Part shown: positions 52,196-60,872 of the stretch, one piece after another
How the letters are laid out: the number at the start of each line of letters is the position of its first letter
Numbering within the stretch: the stretch's first letter is position 1
Assembly: GCF_003994465.1 (NCBI RefSeq)
Contig: NZ_RZNX01000006.1
Coordinates: 124,001-188,000 of the forward strand
Reading direction: 5' to 3'
DNA length: 64,000 nt
DNA from: Paenibacillus zeisoli
Lineage (GTDB): Bacteria; Bacillota; Bacilli; Paenibacillales; Paenibacillaceae
Program-made: the position numbers and the translations under genes
Notes under the pieces: generated by a model
Databases searched by the model: none
Told to the model about the DNA's origin: nothing
What the model saw: only the letters and a program-made list of their open reading frames with translations

Positions 52196-54541
52196 ATGAA
52201 GATGAAACCATACGAACACCCGGAGCCTCTCTATCCTTATGCGGACTGGAGCCTGGGTGAAGATACTTATGATGATTTGAACAACCAGAGAAGTGAGAGT
52301 CTGTTCGCTACTGGTAATGGTTATATTGGAATGCGCGGAAATTTCGAGGAAGGGTTTCATGGCAGCGAAGGAACTTCGGTTACCGGGAACTATCTGAACG
52401 GTTTCTATGATTCGGAACCGATTGTATATCCTGAGGGGGCCTACGGCTATCCTTCACGCAACCAAGCGATGCTGAATGTGACCAATGCCCAGATTATCCA
52501 GCTTCGAGTAGAGGGAGAGCAGTTCCATCTTAACCGAGGCAGGGTCCTCAGTTACAAGCGTGAGCTGGATATGAAGATGGGCTATCTCCTGAGGGAGGTA
52601 GATTGGGAATCTCCGGCTGGCCATCAGGTGCGGATCCGAATCCGCAGATTGGTACCGCTTGCCCATAAGCATTTGGCGGCCGTGGATTATGAGGTTACGG
52701 CGCTTAATTTTGAAGGAACAGTGACCTTATCTTCGGCTATGGATGGCAGGATTGCTCAGCAGGAGGCGACGGATGATCCGCGTCTGGGTGCAGGGAGTGC
52801 GCTGCCAAGCTTGATTATGGAAAGCATGGAGCATTCAGAGAAATTCGCGATCATGAAGCAGCGTACCCGGCATACGCAGTTTGCGTTAGTAACGGCGATG
52901 AGCCATGGGTTAAGCTCAAATGCAGGCCATGAGGTAGCTGTAACTGGGAAGAAGGAAGAGGAACGCCTTACGGTGGAATATGCGGTTCCCCTGCTCAAGG
53001 GGGACAGCACTTCCCTAACGAAGTACATCTCTTACCACACATCTAAGGACTATCCGGAAGCTGAACTCTTTGAAAGGACCGAGCAGGTTCTTGGTATGGC
53101 GGCGGCTACGGGCTTCGAGGCTCTCCTTCAGGAGCAGACCGCTTTCTTGGGAGAATTCTGGAGACATGCTGATGTAGAGATTAACGGCGATCCCGCCCTT
53201 CAGCAGGGGATTCGGTTCAATGCGTTTCAGCTGCTGCAATCGGTAGGGCGTGATGGATTGACCAATATTGGTGCAAAGGGCTTGACTGGAGAGGGGTATG
53301 AAGGTCATTATTTCTGGGATACGGAAATGTACATGCTTCCTTTCTTCACGTATACACAGCCGCAGATCAGCCGTTCATTGCTGGAATTTCGCTATTCCAC
53401 ACTGGACAAGGCGAGGGAGCGGGCAGCCGTAATGTCCCAGAAGGGAGCCCTCTATCCGTGGAGAACCATTGACGGGGAGGAGAACTCTTCATACTTTCCA
53501 GCCGGCACCGCCCAGGCTCATATTAATGCAGACATTGCTTACGGGATCAAGCAGTACGTACTTGCAACGGGGGATACGGAATTCCTGGTCAGCAAAGGAG
53601 CTGAAATCCTGTTCGAGACTTCACGTTTCTGGGTGGATCTGGGACATTTCAATCCTGCCAAAGGCGGTGCCTTCTGTATTGATGCGGTGACAGGTCCGGA
53701 TGAATATACTGCGATTGTCAATAACAATGCGTATACGAATCTTATGGTTCAGGATCAGCTGAACTATGCTTATCAGACCGCGGAGCTTCTGCGAAGTGAA
53801 TATCCGGATCAATTTAAACAGCTGTGCAGCCGCATTAACCTTACGGACGAGGAAATGAAAGTCTGGTTAGAGGCAGCGAATAAAATGTTCGTTCCTTATG
53901 ATGAGGAGTTGGATATTTACGCCCAGGACGACACCTTCCTCAGTAAGCAAAAATGGGACTTCGAGAACACACCTGCGGACAAATATCCGCTGCTGCTCCA
54001 TTTCCATCCGCTTGTGATCTATCGTCACCAGGTGCTGAAGCAGGCTGATCTTGTGCTTGCGATGTTCCTGCTTGGAGACAAGTTCACCTTGGAGGAGAAG
54101 GTTCGGAATTATAACTATTACGAACCGCTAACTACGCATGACTCGTCCTTGTCGCCTTGTATTCACAGCATTGTTTCCGCCGAGATTGGAGAACTTGAGA
54201 ATGCCTATTCTTACTTCGATCGCACAGTTCGTATGGATCTGGATGATATCAACAAGAATGCGAAGGACGGCCTGCATACCGCAGCGATGGCCGGTTCATG
54301 GATGTCGATTGTGAACGGGTTTGGCGGGATGCGCCTGATTGATGGCATGCTGGTATTTAATCCGGTGCTGCCCAAGCAGTGGGAGAGCTACCGCTTCAAA
54401 ATTGTTAATCAGGGCGCGCTACTGGAGATCCTCGTAGATGGGGAAGGCGTTCAGTATACGCTTCTTGAAGGGGAGTCGATCACGATCAAGCATAAGGATC
54501 GAAGCCTGACCCTAGCGTGGAATGAGCCGGTGCGAGCTTAG
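52196..54541 (+). CDS. Glycoside hydrolase family 65 disaccharide phosphorylase
   Basis: A 781-residue GH65 enzyme. The N-terminal beta-sandwich begins with RSESLFATGNGYIGMRGNFE, and the alpha/alpha barrel has the general acid Glu503 in TGPDEYTAIVNNNAYTN. The KQADLVLAMFLLGDKF and THDSSLSPCIHSIVSAEIG segments bind phosphate and glucose. It cleaves an alpha-linked glucobiose with phosphate to give beta-glucose 1-phosphate and glucose. Whether the substrate is maltose, kojibiose, nigerose or trehalose is not decided by sequence here. It follows the permeases by 67 bases with AAGGAGG. Confidence 0.9.
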   Translation: MKMKPYEHPEPLYPYADWSLGEDTYDDLNNQRSESLFATGNGYIGMRGNFEEGFHGSEGTSVTGNYLNGFYDSEPIVYPEGAYGYPSRNQAMLNVTNAQIIQLRVEGEQFHLNRGRVLSYKRELDMKMGYLLREVDWESPAGHQVRIRIRRLVPLAHKHLAAVDYEVTALNFEGTVTLSSAMDGRIAQQEATDDPRLGAGSALPSLIMESMEHSEKFAIMKQRTRHTQFALVTAMSHGLSSNAGHEVAVTGKKEEERLTVEYAVPLLKGDSTSLTKYISYHTSKDYPEAELFERTEQVLGMAAATGFEALLQEQTAFLGEFWRHADVEINGDPALQQGIRFNAFQLLQSVGRDGLTNIGAKGLTGEGYEGHYFWDTEMYMLPFFTYTQPQISRSLLEFRYSTLDKARERAAVMSQKGALYPWRTIDGEENSSYFPAGTAQAHINADIAYGIKQYVLATGDTEFLVSKGAEILFETSRFWVDLGHFNPAKGGAFCIDAVTGPDEYTAIVNNNAYTNLMVQDQLNYAYQTAELLRSEYPDQFKQLCSRINLTDEEMKVWLEAANKMFVPYDEELDIYAQDDTFLSKQKWDFENTPADKYPLLLHFHPLVIYRHQVLKQADLVLAMFLLGDKFTLEEKVRNYNYYEPLTTHDSSLSPCIHSIVSAEIGELENAYSYFDRTVRMDLDDINKNAKDGLHTAAMAGSWMSIVNGFGGMRLIDGMLVFNPVLPKQWESYRFKIVNQGALLEILVDGEGVQYTLLEGESITIKHKDRSLTLAWNEPVRA

Positions 54542-54597
54542 CTCGATAAGAACAGAATACACTGAGCCTACAGGGTTCGTCTTGTTAGTTAAAGTCC

Positions 54598-54624
54598 AAA
54601 GCCACTTCATAGAAGTGGCTTTTT
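54598..54624 (+). terminator. Terminator of the alpha-glucoside operon
   Basis: AAAGCCACTTC pairs with GAAGTGGCTTT around ATA, followed by TT. Confidence 0.85.
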
Positions 54625-54957
54625 GGTTTGTGTTGGAGAGAGGGGGATGATTCATCCATCCGGAGGTCAGTAAGTGGTTATGTTAATTGGAACGCCCTAT
54701 ACATTACGGCTGTTCCATGCTGAGTAGCTAATCAAAAGTTTCGACCTTGATGTCACTTTTTTCAACCCTTACGGCGGTAAGAGAGAGGATATAATCAGTT
54801 CATAGCCACAGAGCAACACCAACTTAAGAGGAACAAGCAAGCAAGCTTACTTCGTTCCTGCCGCGATGGGGGTGAATGTGTCAACCTTTATAAATAGGTT
54901 GAATGATGTTCCAGTTAATCAGTCAAGACCAAATATATTTATAGGGGGCGCAGGAAA
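54625..54957 (+). promoter_or_regulatory. Leader region of the ribose-type ABC operon
   Basis: No gene is seen. TATAAT at 54790-54795 is a possible -10, but no -35 is recognised, which would fit dependence on a response regulator such as the YesN-like protein downstream of the operon. A long leader of about 160 bases follows. Confidence 0.35.
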
Positions 54958-55935
54958 ATGAAGAAGAGTGCAGTGAAAATGCTAGTTTTTCTGATGATGT
55001 TCACTCTGGTTGTTACCGGCTGTGGTGAAGCTAAGGACTCTAAGGCTTCAGGTGGCTCAGATGGCAAAAAGAAAATTGTAATCGGTTTCTCGCAGACTGT
55101 CATGAATCACCCGTTCCGGATCGCTAATGTGGATACAGCGAAGAAGGCTGCCGCAGATCTTGGAGTTGAACTCATTGTAACAGACGGACAAGGGGATGCA
55201 AGTAAGGAGATTGCTAACATTGAAAGCTTGATTGCCCGTAAGGTTGACGCAATCATCGTAAGCAGCCTTTCCGGTAATGCGATCTACCCGGCTTACAAAG
55301 AAGCCGATCGGGCGAAGATACCGCTCATCATCGCTGCTTCCGGGGTTCCGGAAGATGACAAAATTCCGTATACGACTTTTGTCGCTTCGGATGAAGTATT
55401 GATGGGACAGCAGGCAGCCAAGTACATTGCGGACAAGCTAGGCAACAAAGGAAATCTGGTAATTCTGAATGGCGTTGTAGAATCCACCAATTCCCAGCTG
55501 CGTACGAAAGGATTTATGCCTGAGATCAAAAAGTATCCGGACATCAAGATTGTAGCTGAGCAGTCTGGAGAATGGTTACGTCTGCCAGCGATGCAGGTCA
55601 TGACGAATATTTTGCAGGCGAACAGTAATATTGACGTAGTCTTTGCTCAAAATGACGAGATGGCTTTAGGGGCAATTGAGGCAATCAAGAAAGCTGGCCG
55701 GATGGACAAAATCAAGGTGGTCAGCATGGACTCCCAGAAAGAAGCCTTGGAGAAAATCAAGAATACGAATGAGCTGATGATGACCGTGAAGAATGAATGG
55801 AGTTTTGAGACGGCTGTGAAGCTGGCAATTGATGCGGCTAACGGCAAAGAAATTCAAAAGCGTGTCATTCTGGACTCCCCGGTTATTGATAAATCCAATG
55901 TAGATAAATATTACGATCCGAAATCAACGTTCTAA
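54958..55935 (+). CDS. RbsB-type sugar-binding lipoprotein
   Basis: A 325-residue lipoprotein with the signal peptide ending at Cys22 (VVTGCGE). The mature protein is a type-1 periplasmic-binding-protein fold, with GFSQTVMNHPFRIANVDTAK and later VFAQNDEMALGAIEAIKKAG, the hallmark of ribose/autoinducer-2-type binders. The ligand is unknown. It is first in an operon that includes an M24 enzyme, two permeases and a dual ATPase. Confidence 0.92.
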   Translation: MKKSAVKMLVFLMMFTLVVTGCGEAKDSKASGGSDGKKKIVIGFSQTVMNHPFRIANVDTAKKAAADLGVELIVTDGQGDASKEIANIESLIARKVDAIIVSSLSGNAIYPAYKEADRAKIPLIIAASGVPEDDKIPYTTFVASDEVLMGQQAAKYIADKLGNKGNLVILNGVVESTNSQLRTKGFMPEIKKYPDIKIVAEQSGEWLRLPAMQVMTNILQANSNIDVVFAQNDEMALGAIEAIKKAGRMDKIKVVSMDSQKEALEKIKNTNELMMTVKNEWSFETAVKLAIDAANGKEIQKRVILDSPVIDKSNVDKYYDPKSTF

Positions 55936-55990
55936 GGACTAACCTGACACAGATTCATACAACCAAAATTTGAACTTAGGAGGAATTACA

Positions 55991-57157
55991 ATGGGTTTCG
56001 AGGATGCTATGCAAGAGATACAGGTGGCTGAATATCAAGAGCGTGTGAAAAAGGCAAGAATCAAGATGGAAGCTGAAGGGCTCGATGGATTGCTCGTATA
56101 TTCCGACTCTTATCGGATGAGTAACGTTCGCTGGTTGGCTAACTACCGGGCATTTGATGGGGTATTCCCTTATCCAGCTATGGTGTTCATTCCACTCGAT
56201 GGTGAGCCGACTTTGTTCGCTGAAGGAAGTCTGGTCTCCTACGCTCAGGATGAGACTTGGTTCTCAGATGTAAGAGGAATCCGTCAAGAACTCGGCAATG
56301 TACTGAAGGACTTCCAGAAGGGCAAGCCTTCTGCAAAGATCGGCCTCAGCGGTTCGAAATACTGCGCACTTGAGTTCTATGAGATCATCAAGGACAGTTT
56401 GAATCCGAAATCTGTACTTCAGAAGACCAACATTATCGAATACCTGAAATCGATCAAGAGTGAAACTGAAATCCGCAACATGAAGGTGGCAGGCCGCCTT
56501 GCAGATATGGGGATTGAGAAAATTCATGAGCTGCTGGCAACCGAGAAACTGACGGAGAGAGAAGTTACCCGTCAAGCGATGGCACACATGTTTGCGAGCG
56601 GCGCAGACACCGTATCTTTTGACATGATGGTTCAATCGGGCCCTAACTCCGGTGACTTCTTCCTGGCACGTCCGCGTGACCGTCAAATTGTAAAAGGCGA
56701 TACCATCCTGATCGATATCGGCTGCAGATACAATGGCTATTCTTCTGACATGGCCCGCGGTGTGGCATACGGTAAAGTTGACCCTGAGAAACAACGTCTG
56801 CTTGATACTTGTCTGGAAGCTTGGAGAGCGGGGATGTCTGCACTAAGACCGGGTATGACCGGGGCTGAAGCGGATGTGGCTGCTAACGAAGTGCTCAAAC
56901 GTGAAGGTTATCCGCATATGGCCGGAGAAGGCCGCGGCTGTGCTCACTCTACAGGTATGGATCCGGAGGAGGAAATTCCAGTAGTAGGTCCAGACAGCCA
57001 GGACGTTCTGGTTGAGAATCAGACCATTGCCTTCGAAATCACCTTGTTGATTCCTGGATATGCTGGAACCCGTGTAGAAGATACAGTAGTTATCCGCAAG
57101 GACGGACCGGAGTCGCTTACGAACCATCCTTATGTATGTAACTGGTACCAAGATTAA
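55991..57157 (+). CDS. M24-family metallopeptidase-like hydrolase
   Basis: A 388-residue protein with the creatinase-type N-terminal domain (about 1-155) and the pita-bread catalytic domain. All five metal ligands are visible: Asp in LIDIGCRYNG and Asp in SSDMAR 11 residues later, His in CAHSTG, and Glu residues in FEITLLIPG and RVEDT. These imply a two-metal Xaa-Pro peptidase-like or amide hydrolase. It is the second gene of a sugar-type ABC operon, which is unusual. The substrate may be the compound imported. AGGAGG precedes ATG 55991. Confidence 0.85.
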   Translation: MGFEDAMQEIQVAEYQERVKKARIKMEAEGLDGLLVYSDSYRMSNVRWLANYRAFDGVFPYPAMVFIPLDGEPTLFAEGSLVSYAQDETWFSDVRGIRQELGNVLKDFQKGKPSAKIGLSGSKYCALEFYEIIKDSLNPKSVLQKTNIIEYLKSIKSETEIRNMKVAGRLADMGIEKIHELLATEKLTEREVTRQAMAHMFASGADTVSFDMMVQSGPNSGDFFLARPRDRQIVKGDTILIDIGCRYNGYSSDMARGVAYGKVDPEKQRLLDTCLEAWRAGMSALRPGMTGAEADVAANEVLKREGYPHMAGEGRGCAHSTGMDPEEEIPVVGPDSQDVLVENQTIAFEITLLIPGYAGTRVEDTVVIRKDGPESLTNHPYVCNWYQD

Positions 57158-57194
57158 TCTTGTAATAAATTAGAACGCTCAATTTTGAAGCTGC

Positions 57195-57229
57195 TATGGC
57201 TTTGCAACACTTGCTGATGCAAAGCCATA
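57195..57229 (+). repeat. Intercistronic hairpin
   Basis: TATGGCTTTGCA pairs perfectly with TGCAAAGCCATA around an 11-base loop, between the M24 and permease genes. The tail is weakly T-rich; it may stabilise the mRNA or partly terminate it. Confidence 0.65.
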
Positions 57230-57261
57230 TTTGTTGCATCCATAAAAGGGGACTCAGGCAG

Positions 57262-58227
57262 ATGGAAACTACTATTCAGAAGGCACGTTCACTGTTCAAA
57301 CAGGAAGAGACTTTGCTGCTGCTTTTTATCGTCCTGATTACGGCAATCTCTCCTATATTCTCGCCGGAATTCTTCACTTCCTACAACGCCTCGAATTTGC
57401 TTCGGCAGATCTCATATCCGGCCATCGTATCGATCGGGATGCTTCTGACGGTACTGATTGGGGGAATTGATCTATCGGTTGGTTCGATCATGCAGGCCGT
57501 AAGCTTAGCTTCCATTATGCTGGTTCAGCAGAATATGTCCACGGGCATGATTGTTATCATTGTTCTGGCCCTGGGAATGTTCTTCGGGCTGATGAATGGC
57601 CTGCTCATCACTTATGGAAAGCTGCAGCCTTTTATCGTTACCTTAGGCACCAAAGTTATCATTGACGGCACGACCCTTTACATGACAAAGGGAAAAGGGA
57701 TTAGCGGAGATGCCAGCGATAGCTTCCTTGAGATTGGCGGAGGGTATCTGGGCGAAATTCCATACCCGGTGATTATCATGCTGGTTCTGTATATTATCGG
57801 CTTCATCATTCTGAACAAAACCGTATTTGGCAGACAGGTCTACAGTGTGGGGTCCAACAGGATTGCCGCTCATAACTCCGGCATTCATGTGAATCGTGTA
57901 CAGCTGATCGTCTATGTGCTGTCCGGTCTATTCGCCGCCATCGCCGGCCTACTGATTGCTTCAAGAACAGGTGCTTACCAGCCGATGTCCGGCAACAGCG
58001 GGGCAACAGGTATGGAACTGAGTGCGATAGCCGCGGTTGTTGTAGGCGGGGCCAGCTTGTCAGGCGGTAAAGGCAGCATTTGGGGAGCATTCTTGGGCGC
58101 GTTACTTTCGGGTTTGCTGTTTAACTTACTAGTCTTCCTTGACATGAATCCTTATATTCAACAGTTTATTTTAGGACTCATTATTCTGGGGGCTGTCATA
58201 TTCTCTGCCTCGAAGAACAATAAGTAG
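57262..58227 (+). CDS. RbsC-type ABC permease, first copy
   Basis: A 321-residue permease with about nine helices. GIDLSVGSIMQAVSLA, NGLLITYGKLQPFIVTLGT and GMELSAIAAVVVGGASLSGG are typical RbsC motifs. ATG 57262 follows AAAAGGGGAC. A second, different RbsC homologue follows the ATPase gene, so the channel is probably a heterodimer. Confidence 0.92.
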   Translation: METTIQKARSLFKQEETLLLLFIVLITAISPIFSPEFFTSYNASNLLRQISYPAIVSIGMLLTVLIGGIDLSVGSIMQAVSLASIMLVQQNMSTGMIVIIVLALGMFFGLMNGLLITYGKLQPFIVTLGTKVIIDGTTLYMTKGKGISGDASDSFLEIGGGYLGEIPYPVIIMLVLYIIGFIILNKTVFGRQVYSVGSNRIAAHNSGIHVNRVQLIVYVLSGLFAAIAGLLIASRTGAYQPMSGNSGATGMELSAIAAVVVGGASLSGGKGSIWGAFLGALLSGLLFNLLVFLDMNPYIQQFILGLIILGAVIFSASKNNK

Positions 58228-58258
58228 ACCTACAAATACGGATAAAGAGGGAAATCAT

Positions 58259-59749
58259 ATGGATAACGTTATACTCGAACTAGCCGGTATCTCCAAGCAA
58301 TTTGGCAATAATTATGCACTTAAAGATATTAATGTAAAGATCCATGAAGGGGAGTTTCATGCCATCGTCGGAGAGAATGGGGCAGGCAAATCCACCCTGA
58401 TCAAGATTCTGTCCGGCGTTCATCTTCCTTCAGAGGGAACGGTTCATTTCAAGGGCCAGACCGTTCAGTTCTTATCCCCTTATATGGCCCAGAGTAGCGG
58501 TGTAAGCACGTTATTCCAGGAAATTCAGGAGATTCCCGCACTTTCTGTTGCAGAGAATATTTATCTGGGCAGAGAACCTCGCAAAGGCACCTTACTGCAG
58601 TGGAAAGCCTTGTACCAGGAGGCCAAGGAACTGCTGAATAACCTGGATATCAAGATTGATCCCTATAAGAAGATGGAAGATCTCAGCATTTCTGAACGTA
58701 AAATGGTGGAGATCGCACGGGCTGTCTCGTTCAAAGCGGAGCTGTTAATTATGGATGAGCCTTCCGCGAATCTGAATGAGGATGAACTGCAGGTGCTGTT
58801 CAAGACGATCGCCGAGCTGCGCAAAAGAAATGTGACGATCATTTACATTTCCCACCGTCTCAGAGAGATCTTCGCGATGGCTGACCGGGTAACCGTATTG
58901 CGGGACGGACAGCACGTAAAGACATTGGACATAGGAGATACCGACGAGACGAGATTGGTTCAGCTGATGATCGGGCGTGAGCTTAAGGAATATTACCCTG
59001 TGAATACGGAGACCATCGGCGATGAAGTGCTTCGGGTTCAGGACCTCCATCTTCCAGGTGTTCTACATGACGTTAACCTTAGTCTGAAAAAACGGGAGAT
59101 CCTTGGGATCGCGGGACTTGCGGGATCGGGCGGTAATATTATCTCTAAAGTACTGTTTGGACTCGTAAAACATTACTCAGGTCAAATTACGCTTGACGGG
59201 AAGCCGTTCTCACCGAAGAACCCGCGTCAATGCATCTCAAGGGGCATCGCATTTGTTCCAGAGGATCGTAAATCACAGGGGCTGTTTCTCAATTTAAGCG
59301 TAAGAGCCAATATGTCCATCACTTCGTTGAAGAAGTTCAGGAAGAATGGGCTCGTCAATCGATCCAAAGAAGTGAAGCAAGCGAACGAACTGGTAGAGCA
59401 GCTGTCGGTGAGGCCGAAAAATATCAGGACCCCTATCCGCAGCTTAAGCGGAGGCAACCAGCAGAAAGCCTTGATCGGTAGATGGCTTCTGGACAAATAT
59501 AAGATTCTTATTCTCGAAGAGCCTACGCGGGGAGTTGACGTAGGTGCCAAAATGGAAATCTATCAGGAAATTAACAAACTGTTAAATAAAGATTTGTCCC
59601 TGATTATCGTATCCTCCGAACTGCCGGAACTTCTGGGGATGTGCGACCGCATCCTGGTCTTCTCGGGTGGAACGATCACGGGTGAGCTGGACCGAAGTGA
59701 AGCAACGGAAGAGAAAATTATGGAATACGCTTTACAAGAGGTGAAATGA
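58259..59749 (+). CDS. RbsA-type dual ABC ATPase
   Basis: A 496-residue protein with two nucleotide-binding domains. The first has Walker A GENGAGKST (residues 38-46) and Walker B LLIMDEPSANL, but its signature is LSISERK rather than LSGGQ. The second has a degenerate P-loop (GLAGSGGNIIS) but an intact LSGGNQQK signature and ILILEEPTRGVDVG. One good and one degenerate site is usual for RbsA/MglA proteins. It powers the ribose-type importer. The stop overlaps the next permease start (ATGATG). Confidence 0.93.
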   Translation: MDNVILELAGISKQFGNNYALKDINVKIHEGEFHAIVGENGAGKSTLIKILSGVHLPSEGTVHFKGQTVQFLSPYMAQSSGVSTLFQEIQEIPALSVAENIYLGREPRKGTLLQWKALYQEAKELLNNLDIKIDPYKKMEDLSISERKMVEIARAVSFKAELLIMDEPSANLNEDELQVLFKTIAELRKRNVTIIYISHRLREIFAMADRVTVLRDGQHVKTLDIGDTDETRLVQLMIGRELKEYYPVNTETIGDEVLRVQDLHLPGVLHDVNLSLKKREILGIAGLAGSGGNIISKVLFGLVKHYSGQITLDGKPFSPKNPRQCISRGIAFVPEDRKSQGLFLNLSVRANMSITSLKKFRKNGLVNRSKEVKQANELVEQLSVRPKNIRTPIRSLSGGNQQKALIGRWLLDKYKILILEEPTRGVDVGAKMEIYQEINKLLNKDLSLIIVSSELPELLGMCDRILVFSGGTITGELDRSEATEEKIMEYALQEVK

Positions 59750-60687
59750 TGAAAAAACTCAGAACCTATCTACCCTTAGCAACTCTTGTTGTGTTGATGA
59801 TTGTGGGAACATTTCTGTCTGATAAGTTCCTGACGTACAGCAATTTAATGAATCTGCTTCAGTTCAGCGCCGAAAGTGCTCTGATTGCCGTAGGGATGAC
59901 CCTGGTAATTCTCACAGGCGGAATTGACCTTTCGGTAGGTTCTATCGTGGCCTTGGCAGCCGTTGTAAGTGCTAACTCGCAGCAGTTAGGACTAGCAGGA
60001 ATCCTTGTGCTCGTATTGTTGATCGGAGCGGTGATTGGCGCAATCAATGGGATTGTCCTTACTAAATTCCGGGTTGAACCGTTTATGGCTACACTCGCAA
60101 CGATGGCTATTTTCCGGGCAGTAACACTTTGGTATACGAATGGCGGACCTATTCTCGGAAACATTACACCAGCCTTTTCGTATCTAGCAAATGGTAGTGT
60201 ACTTGGTATTCCTCTTCCTGCTATTTATGTGGTTGTGGTCTTTATTATTGGATATGTGGTTCTTAATCACACCCCGTTTGGAAGACACGTGCTAGCCATT
60301 GGAGGGGGCGAGGAGACCTCGCGGCTGTTCGGAATTAACGTGAAGCGCGTTAAAATCTGGGTCTATATCATTAGTGGGGTACTCGCTGCGCTTGCAGGTA
60401 TGCTGATTACCTCCAGAATTGGAATGGGTGAGCCGCGTTCGGGTTATCAGTTTGAATTGGTGGCCATAGCCGTCGTTATTGTTGGCGGAACGAGCTTAAC
60501 AGGTGGACGCGGAACGATAGGCGGCAGCTTTATCGGACTACTGATATTTGCCGTCGTTATGAATATAATGAACCTGCTTAATATCTCATCGTTCGTGCAG
60601 CCTATCGTACGGGGACTAATTATTATACTTGCAGCACTCGCCATCTCACGAATGCTCAAGTCCAAAGCCTCTGCTGGGATTGCCTGA
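59746..60687 (+). CDS. RbsC-type ABC permease, second copy
   Basis: A 313-residue permease with about nine helices. GIDLSVGSIVALAAVVSA, FRVEPFMATLATMAIFRA and FELVAIAVVIVGGTSLTGGR are RbsC motifs. Two start codons, ATG 59746 and 59749, are adjacent; AAGAGGTG favours 59749. It overlaps the ATPase stop. With the first copy it probably forms the membrane channel. Confidence 0.92.
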   Translation: MMKKLRTYLPLATLVVLMIVGTFLSDKFLTYSNLMNLLQFSAESALIAVGMTLVILTGGIDLSVGSIVALAAVVSANSQQLGLAGILVLVLLIGAVIGAINGIVLTKFRVEPFMATLATMAIFRAVTLWYTNGGPILGNITPAFSYLANGSVLGIPLPAIYVVVVFIIGYVVLNHTPFGRHVLAIGGGEETSRLFGINVKRVKIWVYIISGVLAALAGMLITSRIGMGEPRSGYQFELVAIAVVIVGGTSLTGGRGTIGGSFIGLLIFAVVMNIMNLLNISSFVQPIVRGLIIILAALAISRMLKSKASAGIA

Positions 60688-60716
60688 CACAGAGAGTCTG
60701 CAGGTGGAACGCTGAA

Positions 60717-60750
60717 CAGGCTGGACGTTCTATTGTGAATGTCCGGCCTG
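60717..60750 (+). terminator. Hairpin ending the ribose-type operon
   Basis: CAGGCTGGACGTTC pairs with GAATGTCCGGCCTG (two wobble pairs) around TATTGT. No T-run follows, so it may be partial. Confidence 0.5.
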
Positions 60751-60872
60751 AATTCATCTAACTTAATAGGCGTGATGTAAAAGATTACAATTACCCGAAA
60801 AATCACATTTTTGATAGTATGAGATTTATATAGAGATACTTATCACCTTACGTTCTAAGGAGCTACCGGACG

